Of a DNA stretch of 64,000 bases, positions 44,371 through 53,382 are shown one piece after another. How positions within the stretch are numbered: position 1 is the first letter of the stretch; every line of letters begins with the position of its first letter. Below the pieces are notes generated by a model, which searched no databases, was not told the origin of the DNA, and worked only from the letters and a program-made list of their open reading frames with translations. The stretch is from Planctomycetota bacterium (GTDB taxonomy: Bacteria > Planctomycetota > UBA1135 > UBA2386), in the NCBI GenBank assembly GCA_020848735.1, contig JADLHO010000112.1, forward strand, positions 1-64,000. The letters are read 5' to 3'. The position numbers and the translations under genes are program-made.

Positions 44371-46082
44371 TCAGGGCACGACGGTGGCGAGTCCGTCGCT
44401 CGCCGACAGCCCTTCGGGCGCGGCGGCATCGAGGAACCAGGCCTGGAACACGACCGCGCTGCCCGCGGGCAGGCTGGCGAGGGCGGCGAGATCGATCACG
44501 AGCGGACCGGTCGTGCCGGTGAGCGACAGGGCGATGAAGGGCTCGACGACCAGCGTCCCGCCGAAGAGGGGCAGGCCCGGCCCGCGGGCGCCGATCGCGA
44601 GCACGCCCGGAGCCCCGTCGCGCATCGCGCTGAGCGTGAGGCTCATCGGCTCGATCGAGTTGATCGTCCCCGCGCCGACGAGCCGCGGCTCGCCGTTCTG
44701 TCCCGCGATCCCGCCGGCGATCGCCTCCCACTCGAGCAGCTTCGTCGGCACGAACTCGCGCGCCGTCGCCTTCGTCCCGCCGAGCGAGCGTGCGTTGTCC
44801 TTCGTGGCGCTGCCCATCACCCAGCCGCGGTACACGACGTTGGGGCTCGACCAGAGGTTGACCCGCGTGCCGGGCGAGTAGGCCATGATCGTGCGGTACT
44901 GGTTGTCCGCGGTGCGGAAGCCGTACGAGGACGGGAAGGCCCCGGGACCGAGCGCATTGCCGACGTCGTGCTCGCTGCCGAGGTTGTGCCCCCGTCGCGG
45001 CCGGGGCCGCAACCTGCCGGTTGCCGCGGCTTCGCTCCGCTCCGCCCAGGAAGGCCCCGACCGACTCATTGGCCGGGGCCCTTCGGCCTCCCGAATCGTC
45101 GCGTCCCGCGACGATTCTCCGGCCTTCGGGCCCACTCGTGCTGCATCGAGTACCCGTTCGGGATGCACGACCGCGACACCACGCTGAAGGCCCAGTCGCG
45201 GAAGCTCGGCGTGACCGCGATCATCTGGTAGCCGACCCCGCACGCGAAGAAGCCGGCCTCGGCGACGAGCTGCACGAGGTCCGCGCCGTAGTTCGCGCGC
45301 AGGGCATGCACCTCGTCGAGATGGCCGTCGCCGGGAGTGCGCAGGCGCGTGAGGTCGGTCTGGTTGCCGGCCTCCACGTAGCTCGTCTCCGCCGCATGCA
45401 CGAGCCGGAACTGCAACTCGACCCCGCTGTCGACGAGCCCCTGGTTCGCGCTCGCGAGCGAGAGCGCGATCGTGTTGCGGATCTGCGCCGTCCCTCCCGC
45501 GCCGGCGCGCGCCGCCGCCGTGTAGACGATGAGCACGTCGACGATCGTCGGGCCGAGCGGCGCCTGCCGGGCTCCCGGAAGCGGAGCGCCGAGGCCGAGC
45601 GGCACCGCGATCGCGTCGTCGCCGGCCGGTTCGGGCAGGCGCGCCGGATCGAGGCGCCGCAGCACGTGGAGATCCACGGCTCCCAGCGATTCGAGGAGCC
45701 ACAGCTCGTCGGCGAGTTCGAAGCGACCGGCGGCGACTCCGTCGTCGGCGAACACGAGCGTCGCTCGTCCCGCGGCATCGAGGCGACCGCTGATCACCGT
45801 GCGCCCTGCGCAGCGCTCGACGCCGGTCCAGGTGACGACGTGGAGCGCGTCGTCCCCGAAGCAGAACGGCGTGCGGACCGCGAAGGCACGCGGCTCCGCC
45901 AGGGACATCAGCACCGCGAGGTCCACGCGCACGGGACGCGAGGCGAGGACGTCGGGACGCGGTATCTCGCGCGCGAGATACCCGTCACCGCCGGGTGCCG
46001 GGAGCAGGCACGGCGGACCGAGCCCCTGCGCGCAGACGAGAGCCGAGACGAAGAAGACCGCGGATGCGATGCGGAGGACCAT
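44371..46082 (-). pseudogene. Metzincin (M12-type) metalloprotease gene interrupted at its zinc motif
   Basis: The 5' part (46082-45066) encodes a signal peptide (LRIASAVFFVSALVCAQ), a prodomain and a reprolysin-like start (PTIVDVLIVYTAAARAG), reaching MQHEW. The 3' part, in another frame, starts GHNLGSEHDVG, goes on through the Met-turn-like TIMAYSPG, and ends in the shared C-terminal module. Removing 44992-45131 rejoins the frames to HEWGHNLGSEH, the complete HExxHxxGxxH zinc site. The first frame stops inside the insert (TGA, 45066-45068). The active protease is lost unless translation bypasses 140 nt. No other frame break is visible, so the event looks recent. Confidence 0.85.
44992..45131. 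mobile_element. 140-bp palindrome-rich insertion in the metzincin gene
   Basis: Its excision restores the reading frame exactly. Three inverted repeats: GCAACC/GGTTGC (45009-45024), GGCCCCG/CGGGGCC (45053-45080) and an 11-bp perfect stem GAATCGTCGCG/CGCGACGATTC with a 3-nt loop (45093-45117), itself flanked by GGCC on both sides. Runs of C at both junctions fit a CCC target duplication. On the minus strand it reads WAERSEAA, from GGCGGAGCGGAGCGAAGC. No protein is encoded, so it would be a REP- or MITE-like non-autonomous element. Confidence 0.75.
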
Positions 46083-46175
46083 GACTGCGATGCGCCCGGC
46101 CCCGCACCCGGACGGATCGCCGAATGGGCCGAGGACCATGGGCACAACGCCCTCGCGGGGCACGGCGTTTCGCGA

Positions 46176-46370
46176 TCAGCGCCGCTCGCGGCGAGCGGCG
46201 CGCCGCTCCTTCGCGCGCTCCAGCACCTCGCGCTTCGCCGCGTCGTCGAGCCCGCTCCATGCCGCGATCTCCTCCACCGTGCGCATGCAGCCGGTGCAGA
46301 GTCGACCGGTGGCGTCGAGCTCGCAGACCCGGATGCACGGTGATGCGGGCGGCTGGGACGTCTCGCTCAT
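46176..46370 (-). CDS. DUF1289 family small protein
   Basis: 64 residues. SPCIRVCELDATGRLCTGC followed by RTVEEIAAWSGLDDAAKREVL is the DUF1289 pattern, with four cysteines that could bind a metal or Fe-S cluster. Function unknown. It lies between the metzincin pseudogene and the HutD gene, on the same strand (51 bp from HutD). Confidence 0.85.
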   Translation of the reverse strand: MSETSQPPASPCIRVCELDATGRLCTGCMRTVEEIAAWSGLDDAAKREVLERAKERRAARRERR

Positions 46371-46421
46371 GTGCGGCCCTTGTCGGACAGGTGTCGGTGC
46401 AACGCCAGGACGCGGCGCGCG

Positions 46422-47021
46422 TCAACCCGGCGAGAAGACCGCCGACAACGCGAGCGCCGTTCCGCGCTCCGCTTGCAAGGAGAACCCCCGACCGACGCCG
46501 CATGCGAGCATCGCATCGCCGGCCGCGAGCCGGAGGACCTCGCGCCGCCCGTCGCCGACGGCGAGCTCGCCCTCGAGCACAAGCAACACGACCTCGCAGG
46601 GACTCGCCGGCGCCGACAGCTCGCCGTTCGACTCCACGCGCACGATGCGGGTCTCGGCGCGCGTCGAGCTGCGTTCCACCATCACGTTGAGATCCTCGGT
46701 CGGGCCGTCGATCAGATGCGCGCTCACCGTGGCTTCGCCGGGGAACGCGACGGACGCCAGCGGCTCGTCCAGACGATGCGACGCTCCGTCGATCTCGAGC
46801 GACATGCCCCTGCCGCGGAGGAGCCAGAGCGTGCGATCGATGCCGGGGAAGAACGAGAAGGGGCCGTCGCTCGCGACCTCGGCCACGCTCACGCGCCAGC
46901 GGAAGCCGGGACCGTCGGACCTCGAACCCAGCGCCACCTCGCGCGTCCGCCCGCCGCCGTTCTTCCAGGGGACGACGCGTTGCGCCGCGCGCGGGAGGAA
47001 CTCGAGCGTGTTCCGAGCCAT
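46422..47021 (-). CDS. HutD/Ves family cupin-like protein
   Basis: 199 residues from the ATG at 47021. PWKNGGGRTREVALG, then FRWRVSVAEVASDGPFSFFP, then IDRTLWLLRGRGMSLEIDG match HutD/Ves proteins, which have a double cupin-like fold. HutD is linked to histidine utilisation in proteobacteria, but no hut gene is nearby. Cytoplasmic. Divergent from the CnaB-repeat gene, 65 bp apart. Confidence 0.88.
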   Translation of the reverse strand: MARNTLEFLPRAAQRVVPWKNGGGRTREVALGSRSDGPGFRWRVSVAEVASDGPFSFFPGIDRTLWLLRGRGMSLEIDGASHRLDEPLASVAFPGEATVSAHLIDGPTEDLNVMVERSSTRAETRIVRVESNGELSAPASPCEVVLLVLEGELAVGDGRREVLRLAAGDAMLACGVGRGFSLQAERGTALALSAVFSPG

Positions 47022-47086
47022 GGGCGGCGCAGTTTCCCCGCCGACGCGAAGGTCGGCCACGGGAGTCCGCGCGAGAATGCCGCGCC

Positions 47087-49693
47087 ATGAAGTCGCTCGC
47101 CCTCGCGATCCTCGCGGCCGTTGCGCTGCTGCTGGCCTGGTGGTTCCTGTGGGATGAACGCCGTCCCGCGACCCCGACCGGCGACCCCGCGCCCCTCGCC
47201 GCGACGGCTTCGGTGCCGCCGCGTTCGGCCGGCGATCCGCGTGGAGCGCCCGCGCCGGTCGATCCCTCCTCGCCGCGCAGCGCCGTCGACGACGGGACCC
47301 ACCCCGACTGGATCGTGCGCGGACGCGTGCTCTCGGCACCGGGGGTTCCCCATGCCGGCGCGCGCATCGCGGCGCAACTCTTCGTCGGGTCGCAGGTCGA
47401 GGGCGAGCCGCTGCGCAGCGACGAACTCGAGTGCGATGCCCAGGGTCGCTTCGCGTGGCCCCTGCCGTCGCCCGATCGCAGCCTCGCGCTCCGCTTCGCG
47501 GGTGCGATGGCGGATCACGGCGGCTGGCCCGAGACGCGGCTCGTCGCGAAGGGCGATCCCGCGCCGCAGGACGTCGAGTTCTACGTCTATCCGCTCGATC
47601 GCGTCGTGCTCGGCAAGGTCAGCGACCGCGAAGGCCGACCGATCGCCGGAGCGTGGCTCCGCCACTCGCGCGAGCGCGTGCAGTGCGCGGCCGATGGCAG
47701 CTATCGCCTGCGCGCGGGTGCCGCGTTCTCGGAGCTGCGCGTCACCGCGGGCGCGCCGGGCCACGCGAGCGAGGCGCGCACGATCGCCGCGACGGCGCCC
47801 GGCGAACACCGCGAGGACTTCGCGCTGAGGCGTGCGTTCGTGATCCGCGGGCGCGTCGTCGACGAAGCCGAGCGGCCGATCCAGGGCGCGACGGTCGCGA
47901 CCTTCTTCACGCTCTACGATCCCGAGCACAGCGACCAGGACGGCCGCTTCGCGATCTCCGCGGATCCGGATCGACCGAGCGACACGTTGTTCGCGCGCCT
48001 GTCCGGCTACGTGATGGCCCGTCGCACCGTGACCACGGCGGACCCGCCCGCGGAGCAGGTCCTCGTGCTCCGCCGTGGCACGCGCGTGATGGGTCGTGTG
48101 ATCGGGCCCGATGGCGAGCCCGTGGCGTCGGCCTCGCTCTACCTCGGCTTCAGCCCCAGCGCCTTCGACCGCCTCGATGCCGTCACCGACGACGTCGGTC
48201 GCTTCAGCTTCCCGGCGGTGGGCGAGGGCAAGCACACGCTGGTCACGCAGCGGCGCGGCTTCGCCCCCGACCATCGGACCCTGTCGATCGCCGAGGGTGT
48301 GCCCACTCCCGAGATCGAGGTGCGGCTCGGGCCCGCGCACTTCGTCGCGGGTCACGTCGTCGATGAAGGCGGCGCACCGGTCGCCGAGGTCGGCGTCGCG
48401 ATCTCGGCGGCGCAGGGCGAAGCCGGGCTGCGGCGTGCGGAGTATCTCGACGTCCGCGGCAGGACCGCCGCCGACGGCAGCTTCCGCGTCGACGGCCTGC
48501 CTCCCGGCGAGGTGACCGTCGAACTCTTCTCGCGGACGACCGTGCGCAAGGAGGAGCGCGTCCAGGTCGATCGGGACGATCTGAGGCTCGTGGTGCAGAG
48601 GGCCGCACGGCTCGCGGGGCTCGTCCTCGACGACGCCAGCGGACAACCGATCCCGTCGTTCGTGGTCCGCATCGTGCGCTCGTCGATCGGCATCTCCGCG
48701 ACCTGGGTTCGCGAAGGCGTGCGTTTCGAGGATCCCGCCGGACGCTGGGACAGCACCGGTGAGCAGATGGCGCCGGGAAGCGCCTGGGGCGTCGAGATCC
48801 GCGCTCCTGGCTACGCGCCCGGACGGGACCTCGAGATCCTCGCCGCGCTCGACCCGCGGCCAGAGGACTGCGTGATCCGACTGCGGCGCGGCGCTGCGGT
48901 CGCCGGCGTCGTGCTGGGGGCGGACGGCGCGCCGCTCGCGGACGTCACGGTGACCTGGCTCGACCCCGATCAAGAGGTCCAGCGCAGTTTCGACGAGCCC
49001 CATGGCCTCCTGCGCGCACGGACCGATGCCCACGGGCGCTTCGAGTTGAACGACCTGCCCCCGGGCGTGACGCAGCTCGCGATCGAGTCGACGGTCGCGC
49101 CGCGGCTCGTGGACGGTCCCTTCACGCTGCTCTCGGGGGAGCGCGTCGAGCGCCTGATCCGGTTGGCGAAGGGTGCGGTGCTGCACGGCATCCTGCTCGG
49201 ACCCGACGGCACGCCGGGCGAGAGCGGCAGCCTGAGTCTCGTCGCAGAGGATCGCTCGCGCGCGAGACAGGACGAGGAGATCGGACCGGATGGTCGATTC
49301 CGCTTCGCGACGCTGCCCGCCGCCGTCTACCGGCTCGACGGTTGGTTGCGGCGAGGCACGGTGACGATGCCGGTGGGCCAGTCCGTGACCCTGGGCGCCG
49401 ACGAAGTGCGCGAGGTGCAGCTCAGACCGGCCGGACGCGGCATCGTCCGTGTGCTCGTGCCGGACGGCGTCGTGGCCGACGAAGGGACGCGGCTCGTGCT
49501 CGTCCCTCTCTCACCCGGGTCCGGCCTCTCCATCTGCAGCGGCGCGTTCTTCGGCAACGTCGCCGAGCTGCACGGCGTCCGCGCCGGCACCTACCGCGGC
49601 CATGCCTATGTCGGCGGCCGCAATGGAGAGGTCGAGCTCACGGTCGACGACGCGGCGCCGGCCGAGGCGACCCTCCGCTTCCCGGCGCGCTGA
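47087..49693 (+). CDS. Membrane-anchored protein with multiple CnaB/carboxypeptidase-regulatory repeats
   Basis: 868 residues. An N-terminal anchor (LAILAAVALLLAWWFLW) and a Pro/Ala linker, then about eight repeats that open V-x-G-x-V-x-D-x-x-G-x-P-V/I-A-x-A, such as VVLGKVSDREGRPIAGAWLR, VIRGRVVDEAERPIQGATV, RVMGRVIGPDGEPVASA and VAGVVLGADGAPLADVTVTW. Each carries a D-x-x-G-R-F strand. A stalk-like surface or periplasmic protein is likely; similar repeats occur in the proteins at 36286 and 62945. It overlaps the convergent peptidase-like gene by 56 bp. Confidence 0.87.
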   Translation: MKSLALAILAAVALLLAWWFLWDERRPATPTGDPAPLAATASVPPRSAGDPRGAPAPVDPSSPRSAVDDGTHPDWIVRGRVLSAPGVPHAGARIAAQLFVGSQVEGEPLRSDELECDAQGRFAWPLPSPDRSLALRFAGAMADHGGWPETRLVAKGDPAPQDVEFYVYPLDRVVLGKVSDREGRPIAGAWLRHSRERVQCAADGSYRLRAGAAFSELRVTAGAPGHASEARTIAATAPGEHREDFALRRAFVIRGRVVDEAERPIQGATVATFFTLYDPEHSDQDGRFAISADPDRPSDTLFARLSGYVMARRTVTTADPPAEQVLVLRRGTRVMGRVIGPDGEPVASASLYLGFSPSAFDRLDAVTDDVGRFSFPAVGEGKHTLVTQRRGFAPDHRTLSIAEGVPTPEIEVRLGPAHFVAGHVVDEGGAPVAEVGVAISAAQGEAGLRRAEYLDVRGRTAADGSFRVDGLPPGEVTVELFSRTTVRKEERVQVDRDDLRLVVQRAARLAGLVLDDASGQPIPSFVVRIVRSSIGISATWVREGVRFEDPAGRWDSTGEQMAPGSAWGVEIRAPGYAPGRDLEILAALDPRPEDCVIRLRRGAAVAGVVLGADGAPLADVTVTWLDPDQEVQRSFDEPHGLLRARTDAHGRFELNDLPPGVTQLAIESTVAPRLVDGPFTLLSGERVERLIRLAKGAVLHGILLGPDGTPGESGSLSLVAEDRSRARQDEEIGPDGRFRFATLPAAVYRLDGWLRRGTVTMPVGQSVTLGADEVREVQLRPAGRGIVRVLVPDGVVADEGTRLVLVPLSPGSGLSICSGAFFGNVAELHGVRAGTYRGHAYVGGRNGEVELTVDDAAPAEATLRFPAR

Positions 49694-50501
49694 CCGATCC
49701 GCCGTCCCCATCGTCCTTCGCCGGCGGCGGCGGCGGCTCGGGCAGCACATCGAAGCAGAAGACGTCGAAGAGCTCGGTGCGCACGAACTCGTAGCTGACC
49801 TCGGCGTAGCGGCCGAGGCCCGAGTCCAGCGTGAGGAACATGCCGCCGCCCGGCGCGTGTTCGTCGTCGCGATAGCCGACGAGCGTGCGCGAGTGCGCCA
49901 TGCCGGTCGCGACCGCGAGTCCGTTCGCGAGCACGCGGCGAACCGCGTCGAACTGCGCCGCGTCGAGACCCTTCTGCGAGGCGCTCCACGGCTTGATCCA
50001 GCGGACCACGAGCCGTTGCCCGATCTGGGCACGCAGCTCCGCGGCTTCCCCGGCGAGCAGCTCCGCCGCGATCGCCGGCTTCGCGTCGGGATCGAAGCGC
50101 TTCGCGTAGGGCATCGCGCTCTCGCGCACGATGCCTTCGCGTGCGAGTCCCGCGAGGATGTCGTGGAAGAAGCCGCCGTCGTGCACGCGCCTGGTCACGA
50201 GGTTCTTGGCGCGGTTCGCGAACTCCGGGGAGAGCCGCAGGCCCTCGCCGCGCACGCGCGCGAGCGCGAGCTCCAGCGTGGACACGACGGTGAACACCGA
50301 GCAGGTCGGCCGCGCGCCCTGCGAGCGCGGACCGATCCCGAGTCGATCGAACTCGGGACGCAGATCCACCGCGCTCGGCAAGGCCTGTTCGGCCGGTTCT
50401 CCCGGCCGTGGCTCGGTCTGTGCGGCGGGCGACGCCGCGAAGAGGCCGAGCACGACCGCGCCTGCGCAGGACCGTCCGCACGTCTCTCGTGTGAGTCTCA
50501 T
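49638..50501 (-). CDS. Exported papain-like (C1-type) peptidase-like protein
   Basis: 287 residues; ATG 50501 overlaps the C11 stop as ATGA, and an ATG 4 codons upstream is possible. Signal peptide (AGAVVLGLFAASPAAQT). PRSQGARPTCSVF places Gln61 and Cys67 six residues apart, as papain's oxyanion Gln and nucleophile. His203 in AHSRTLVGY is the catalytic His. The usual Asn (NSWG) is replaced by Asp226 in TLDSGLG. The C-terminus is Pro-rich (EPPPPPAKDD). Translationally coupled to the C11 peptidase, so the two probably act on the same substrate. Confidence 0.82.
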   Translation of the reverse strand: MRLTRETCGRSCAGAVVLGLFAASPAAQTEPRPGEPAEQALPSAVDLRPEFDRLGIGPRSQGARPTCSVFTVVSTLELALARVRGEGLRLSPEFANRAKNLVTRRVHDGGFFHDILAGLAREGIVRESAMPYAKRFDPDAKPAIAAELLAGEAAELRAQIGQRLVVRWIKPWSASQKGLDAAQFDAVRRVLANGLAVATGMAHSRTLVGYRDDEHAPGGGMFLTLDSGLGRYAEVSYEFVRTELFDVFCFDVLPEPPPPPAKDDGDGGSVSAPGSGGSPRPAPRRRP

Positions 50502-53173
50502 CGCTTCTCCCATCGCCAGAGGACACCGGGCAGATCGAGGGGCTTCATCACGATGAACCGCTTGCCCTCGATCTCACCGAACGCCGCGGGTCCGTACTGC
50601 GTGTACCAACGGTGATCTTCGATCTCGGTCAGCATGCGCAGGATCGGCAGTTCGCCCGCGACGAAGAACCAGCGCTGGTGCGTGACACCGTCTTCGCCCT
50701 GTTCGCCGAGCTTGCCGAGCACGTCGAACAACCCGCGCCCGACGGTGGGACCATCACCCAGTTCGAACCAGACCTTCGTGTCCGACCAGCGCTCCGGTCC
50801 CAGGACGAGTTGCTGGCGCCAGGTGCCGACGAGCTCACCCGGGTCCATGGTGTCCCACGAGGCTCGCCATGCTTCGAGCACCGGATCGCTCACGAGTTCG
50901 AAGTCCACGGCGCCGTGGCCGCTGCGGCCGTCGAGGGTCTGGGCGATCAGCTCGATGCGATGAGGACCGAGGGCATCGGGGACGAGCGTGAGCGCGAGGC
51001 CGTCCTTGATCGGCAGCGCGACGCCGTGCTCGACGGAGAGCGTGCCATCGTCGGCGACGAACTCGAGCGCGAAGCGGAGCTCGGCGATCGGCGGCGGCTC
51101 CTCGATCGCACGCTCGACGATCACGTCACCCTCGGGAGAGAGCGGCAGGATCCTCACGATCTGCCACACCGCGTGGTGGAACTCGACCACCACGTCGAGC
51201 CACGGTGCGTCGGGACCCGCGCGGTACTGGGCGAGCGTCCGCCACGGCGACTGCATCGAGGGCATCGATCGATCCAGCGTGCACGGCACGCGGATCTCGT
51301 CGTTGGTGACCTCGAAGTGCACGCCGAGCACCTCGCTCCCGATCTCGTTGCGACCGTCGGCGAACTGCGGCATCACGAGGTCGACTTCGTCCGAGGCCGC
51401 TTCCTCCACCCGGCGCGACCAGAGGTGGTCCGCCACGAAGCGTTTGCCGGCGAGCCACCATCTCTCGCCATCGCGCACGAGGTCGCGGTGCTGGACCTGC
51501 ACGATCGCATCACCGGTGATCGCGGCACGGATGCCACCGCCGCCGAGGATCGCCAGGCTCGTCGTCGGCTTGCCATCGGGACCCACGCAGGTGAGTTCGT
51601 CGAGGCGGACCTCGTCTTCCATCGCCTCCGCATGGAGCAGCGTGACCACGAGCAATGCGGTCCACGCATTGCCGGCGCCGAACCAGGTCTTCGCGTAGGC
51701 GTCGTCGAACTGCCTCACGCCGATCGGGCCGAAGATCGACAGACCCCGGCTCAGCCGTCGGATCTCGCCGTGGTGCGCGGCGATCACCGCATCCGCGACC
51801 GCCGCTTCGAGGGTCGCGAGCCGCTTCCCAAGTTGGAGCTCGGGCGCGGACCTCGCGAAGCGGTTCATCGCATCGAGCAGGTCGACGCTGCGGGCCCCGC
51901 CCGACGCCATGCGATGAGGGCGCGCCTGATAGGCCTCTGCGAAGAACAGGGAGCGCGCGAGGTTCTTCCATTGGCGATCCATCGCGGGGAGACACGCGCG
52001 CGCGAGGCCGTCGACGGCACGCGCGACCGGAGCGACCTTGCGCAGGTCGATCGCGGCCAGCGTGGCGCCGTTCCCGAACTCGGCCTCGGTTGCCGCGGCG
52101 TAGTCCGCGACGATCCCGCGGGCGATCTCGCGCGGATCGTCGGAGCTCGCGAAGCGGGGAAGGACCTGCCGGTAGGGGAAGCCCGTGCCGTCGACGATCG
52201 CCTGAGACGCGACCATCACCCTCGCCACGTCGCTCATCTCCACGGCGACCTCGAGGTGCGACATCAGGCAGGCGTCGAACGCGATCAGGTCGATCGAGGG
52301 CCACATCAACGAGCGCGTGATCGCGGTCCTCAGGGCGCGCCGCACGTCGGGCACCGACATGACCCGATCCGCGCTGCCCGTGGGGCGCTCGTCGTCGGAC
52401 ACCACCCCGGACCAGCCGCTCCCGTGATTCCAGATGAAGACCGCATGCCGCGGCGCGGGGAACCGCGCGAACACGCCGGTGAGGAATCCCGCCAGCACCT
52501 CGGGGGTGTTCGTGTCGAGCTCGCCCGGCGTCGCGATCTCGACGGGGTCCGCGCCGTGCCGCAGGCGCAGGACGCGCGTCTCCGTCCAGTCGTCCGGGCC
52601 GTCGTCGGCGTCGCGGTGTCGGTCGAGGAGGACCACCAGCTCCACGCCGCGCTCGGGCATCGCCGCGCGCAGTTCCTCGAGGTCGACGAGGGCGTTGCGC
52701 TCGAGGTTGTTGTCGCCGCCGAGGTAGACGGCCACGGTCCAGCGACGCTCCGGATCCGGCTCACGCTCGCCGAGGATCGTGAGCGAGGCCGGCATGTCGA
52801 GGATGCGATGCAGGGTCCTGGTCTTGTCGCCGAACGTGACGATCAGTCTCGCTTCATGCCATCTGGCAGAGAACGGCTCGGTTCGACCATCCACATGCCG
52901 ACCCTCGCCCTTCAGCGACGGCTGCCCCTGCCCGTCGGTTTCGAGGCGCGCGTGGACCTCCCAGCTCTGATCGAGGCGCAGCGTGCCGGCGTACTCGCCT
53001 TCCCGCTCCGCCAGCTCGAGCCGGGTCAGGAGCGGGTCCTCGAAGAGCCCGATGAAGTCCGGGGGCTCGAAGCGGCGATAGCCCACGCCCCCGTCGGCCG
53101 GCGCTTCGACCTCGACCTGCGCGAGGATCGCCTGGGTCGACACGAGCAGTCCGAGCGCGAGGCGGGCGAGCAT
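50498..53173 (-). CDS. Exported clostripain-family (C11) cysteine peptidase
   Basis: 891 residues from the ATG at 53173. Signal peptide (LARLALGLLVSTQAILAQ). The peptidase domain (about 120-460) has RWTVAVYLGGDNNLE, VFIWNHGSGWSG with His250, and LIAFDACLMSHLEVA with Cys302, the C11 dyad. Long C-terminal beta-rich regions (about 520-891) probably bind substrate or the envelope. Members cleave after basic residues and are often self-processed. It is coupled with the C1-type gene (ATGA) and divergent from the giant VIT/vWA gene. Confidence 0.9.
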   Translation of the reverse strand: MLARLALGLLVSTQAILAQVEVEAPADGGVGYRRFEPPDFIGLFEDPLLTRLELAEREGEYAGTLRLDQSWEVHARLETDGQGQPSLKGEGRHVDGRTEPFSARWHEARLIVTFGDKTRTLHRILDMPASLTILGEREPDPERRWTVAVYLGGDNNLERNALVDLEELRAAMPERGVELVVLLDRHRDADDGPDDWTETRVLRLRHGADPVEIATPGELDTNTPEVLAGFLTGVFARFPAPRHAVFIWNHGSGWSGVVSDDERPTGSADRVMSVPDVRRALRTAITRSLMWPSIDLIAFDACLMSHLEVAVEMSDVARVMVASQAIVDGTGFPYRQVLPRFASSDDPREIARGIVADYAAATEAEFGNGATLAAIDLRKVAPVARAVDGLARACLPAMDRQWKNLARSLFFAEAYQARPHRMASGGARSVDLLDAMNRFARSAPELQLGKRLATLEAAVADAVIAAHHGEIRRLSRGLSIFGPIGVRQFDDAYAKTWFGAGNAWTALLVVTLLHAEAMEDEVRLDELTCVGPDGKPTTSLAILGGGGIRAAITGDAIVQVQHRDLVRDGERWWLAGKRFVADHLWSRRVEEAASDEVDLVMPQFADGRNEIGSEVLGVHFEVTNDEIRVPCTLDRSMPSMQSPWRTLAQYRAGPDAPWLDVVVEFHHAVWQIVRILPLSPEGDVIVERAIEEPPPIAELRFALEFVADDGTLSVEHGVALPIKDGLALTLVPDALGPHRIELIAQTLDGRSGHGAVDFELVSDPVLEAWRASWDTMDPGELVGTWRQQLVLGPERWSDTKVWFELGDGPTVGRGLFDVLGKLGEQGEDGVTHQRWFFVAGELPILRMLTEIEDHRWYTQYGPAAFGEIEGKRFIVMKPLDLPGVLWRWEKR

Positions 53174-53382
53174 GACCCGATTCTCTCGTGCGTCCGGTGC
53201 CTCGGCCATGAGTCGAACGCGGAGTACGGACGACGTGGGAACCGCGCCGGCGGGCCCCGGTTCACGCGCTGCCCTCGCGCGCGTCGCTGCACCGATCGCC
53301 TGCTCCATCGTTCCACGACCGGCAGACATCGTGGAGCTTCGTGCCGGGTGTCGTCGCCCACACAATCCGCTCCAGGATCGCC

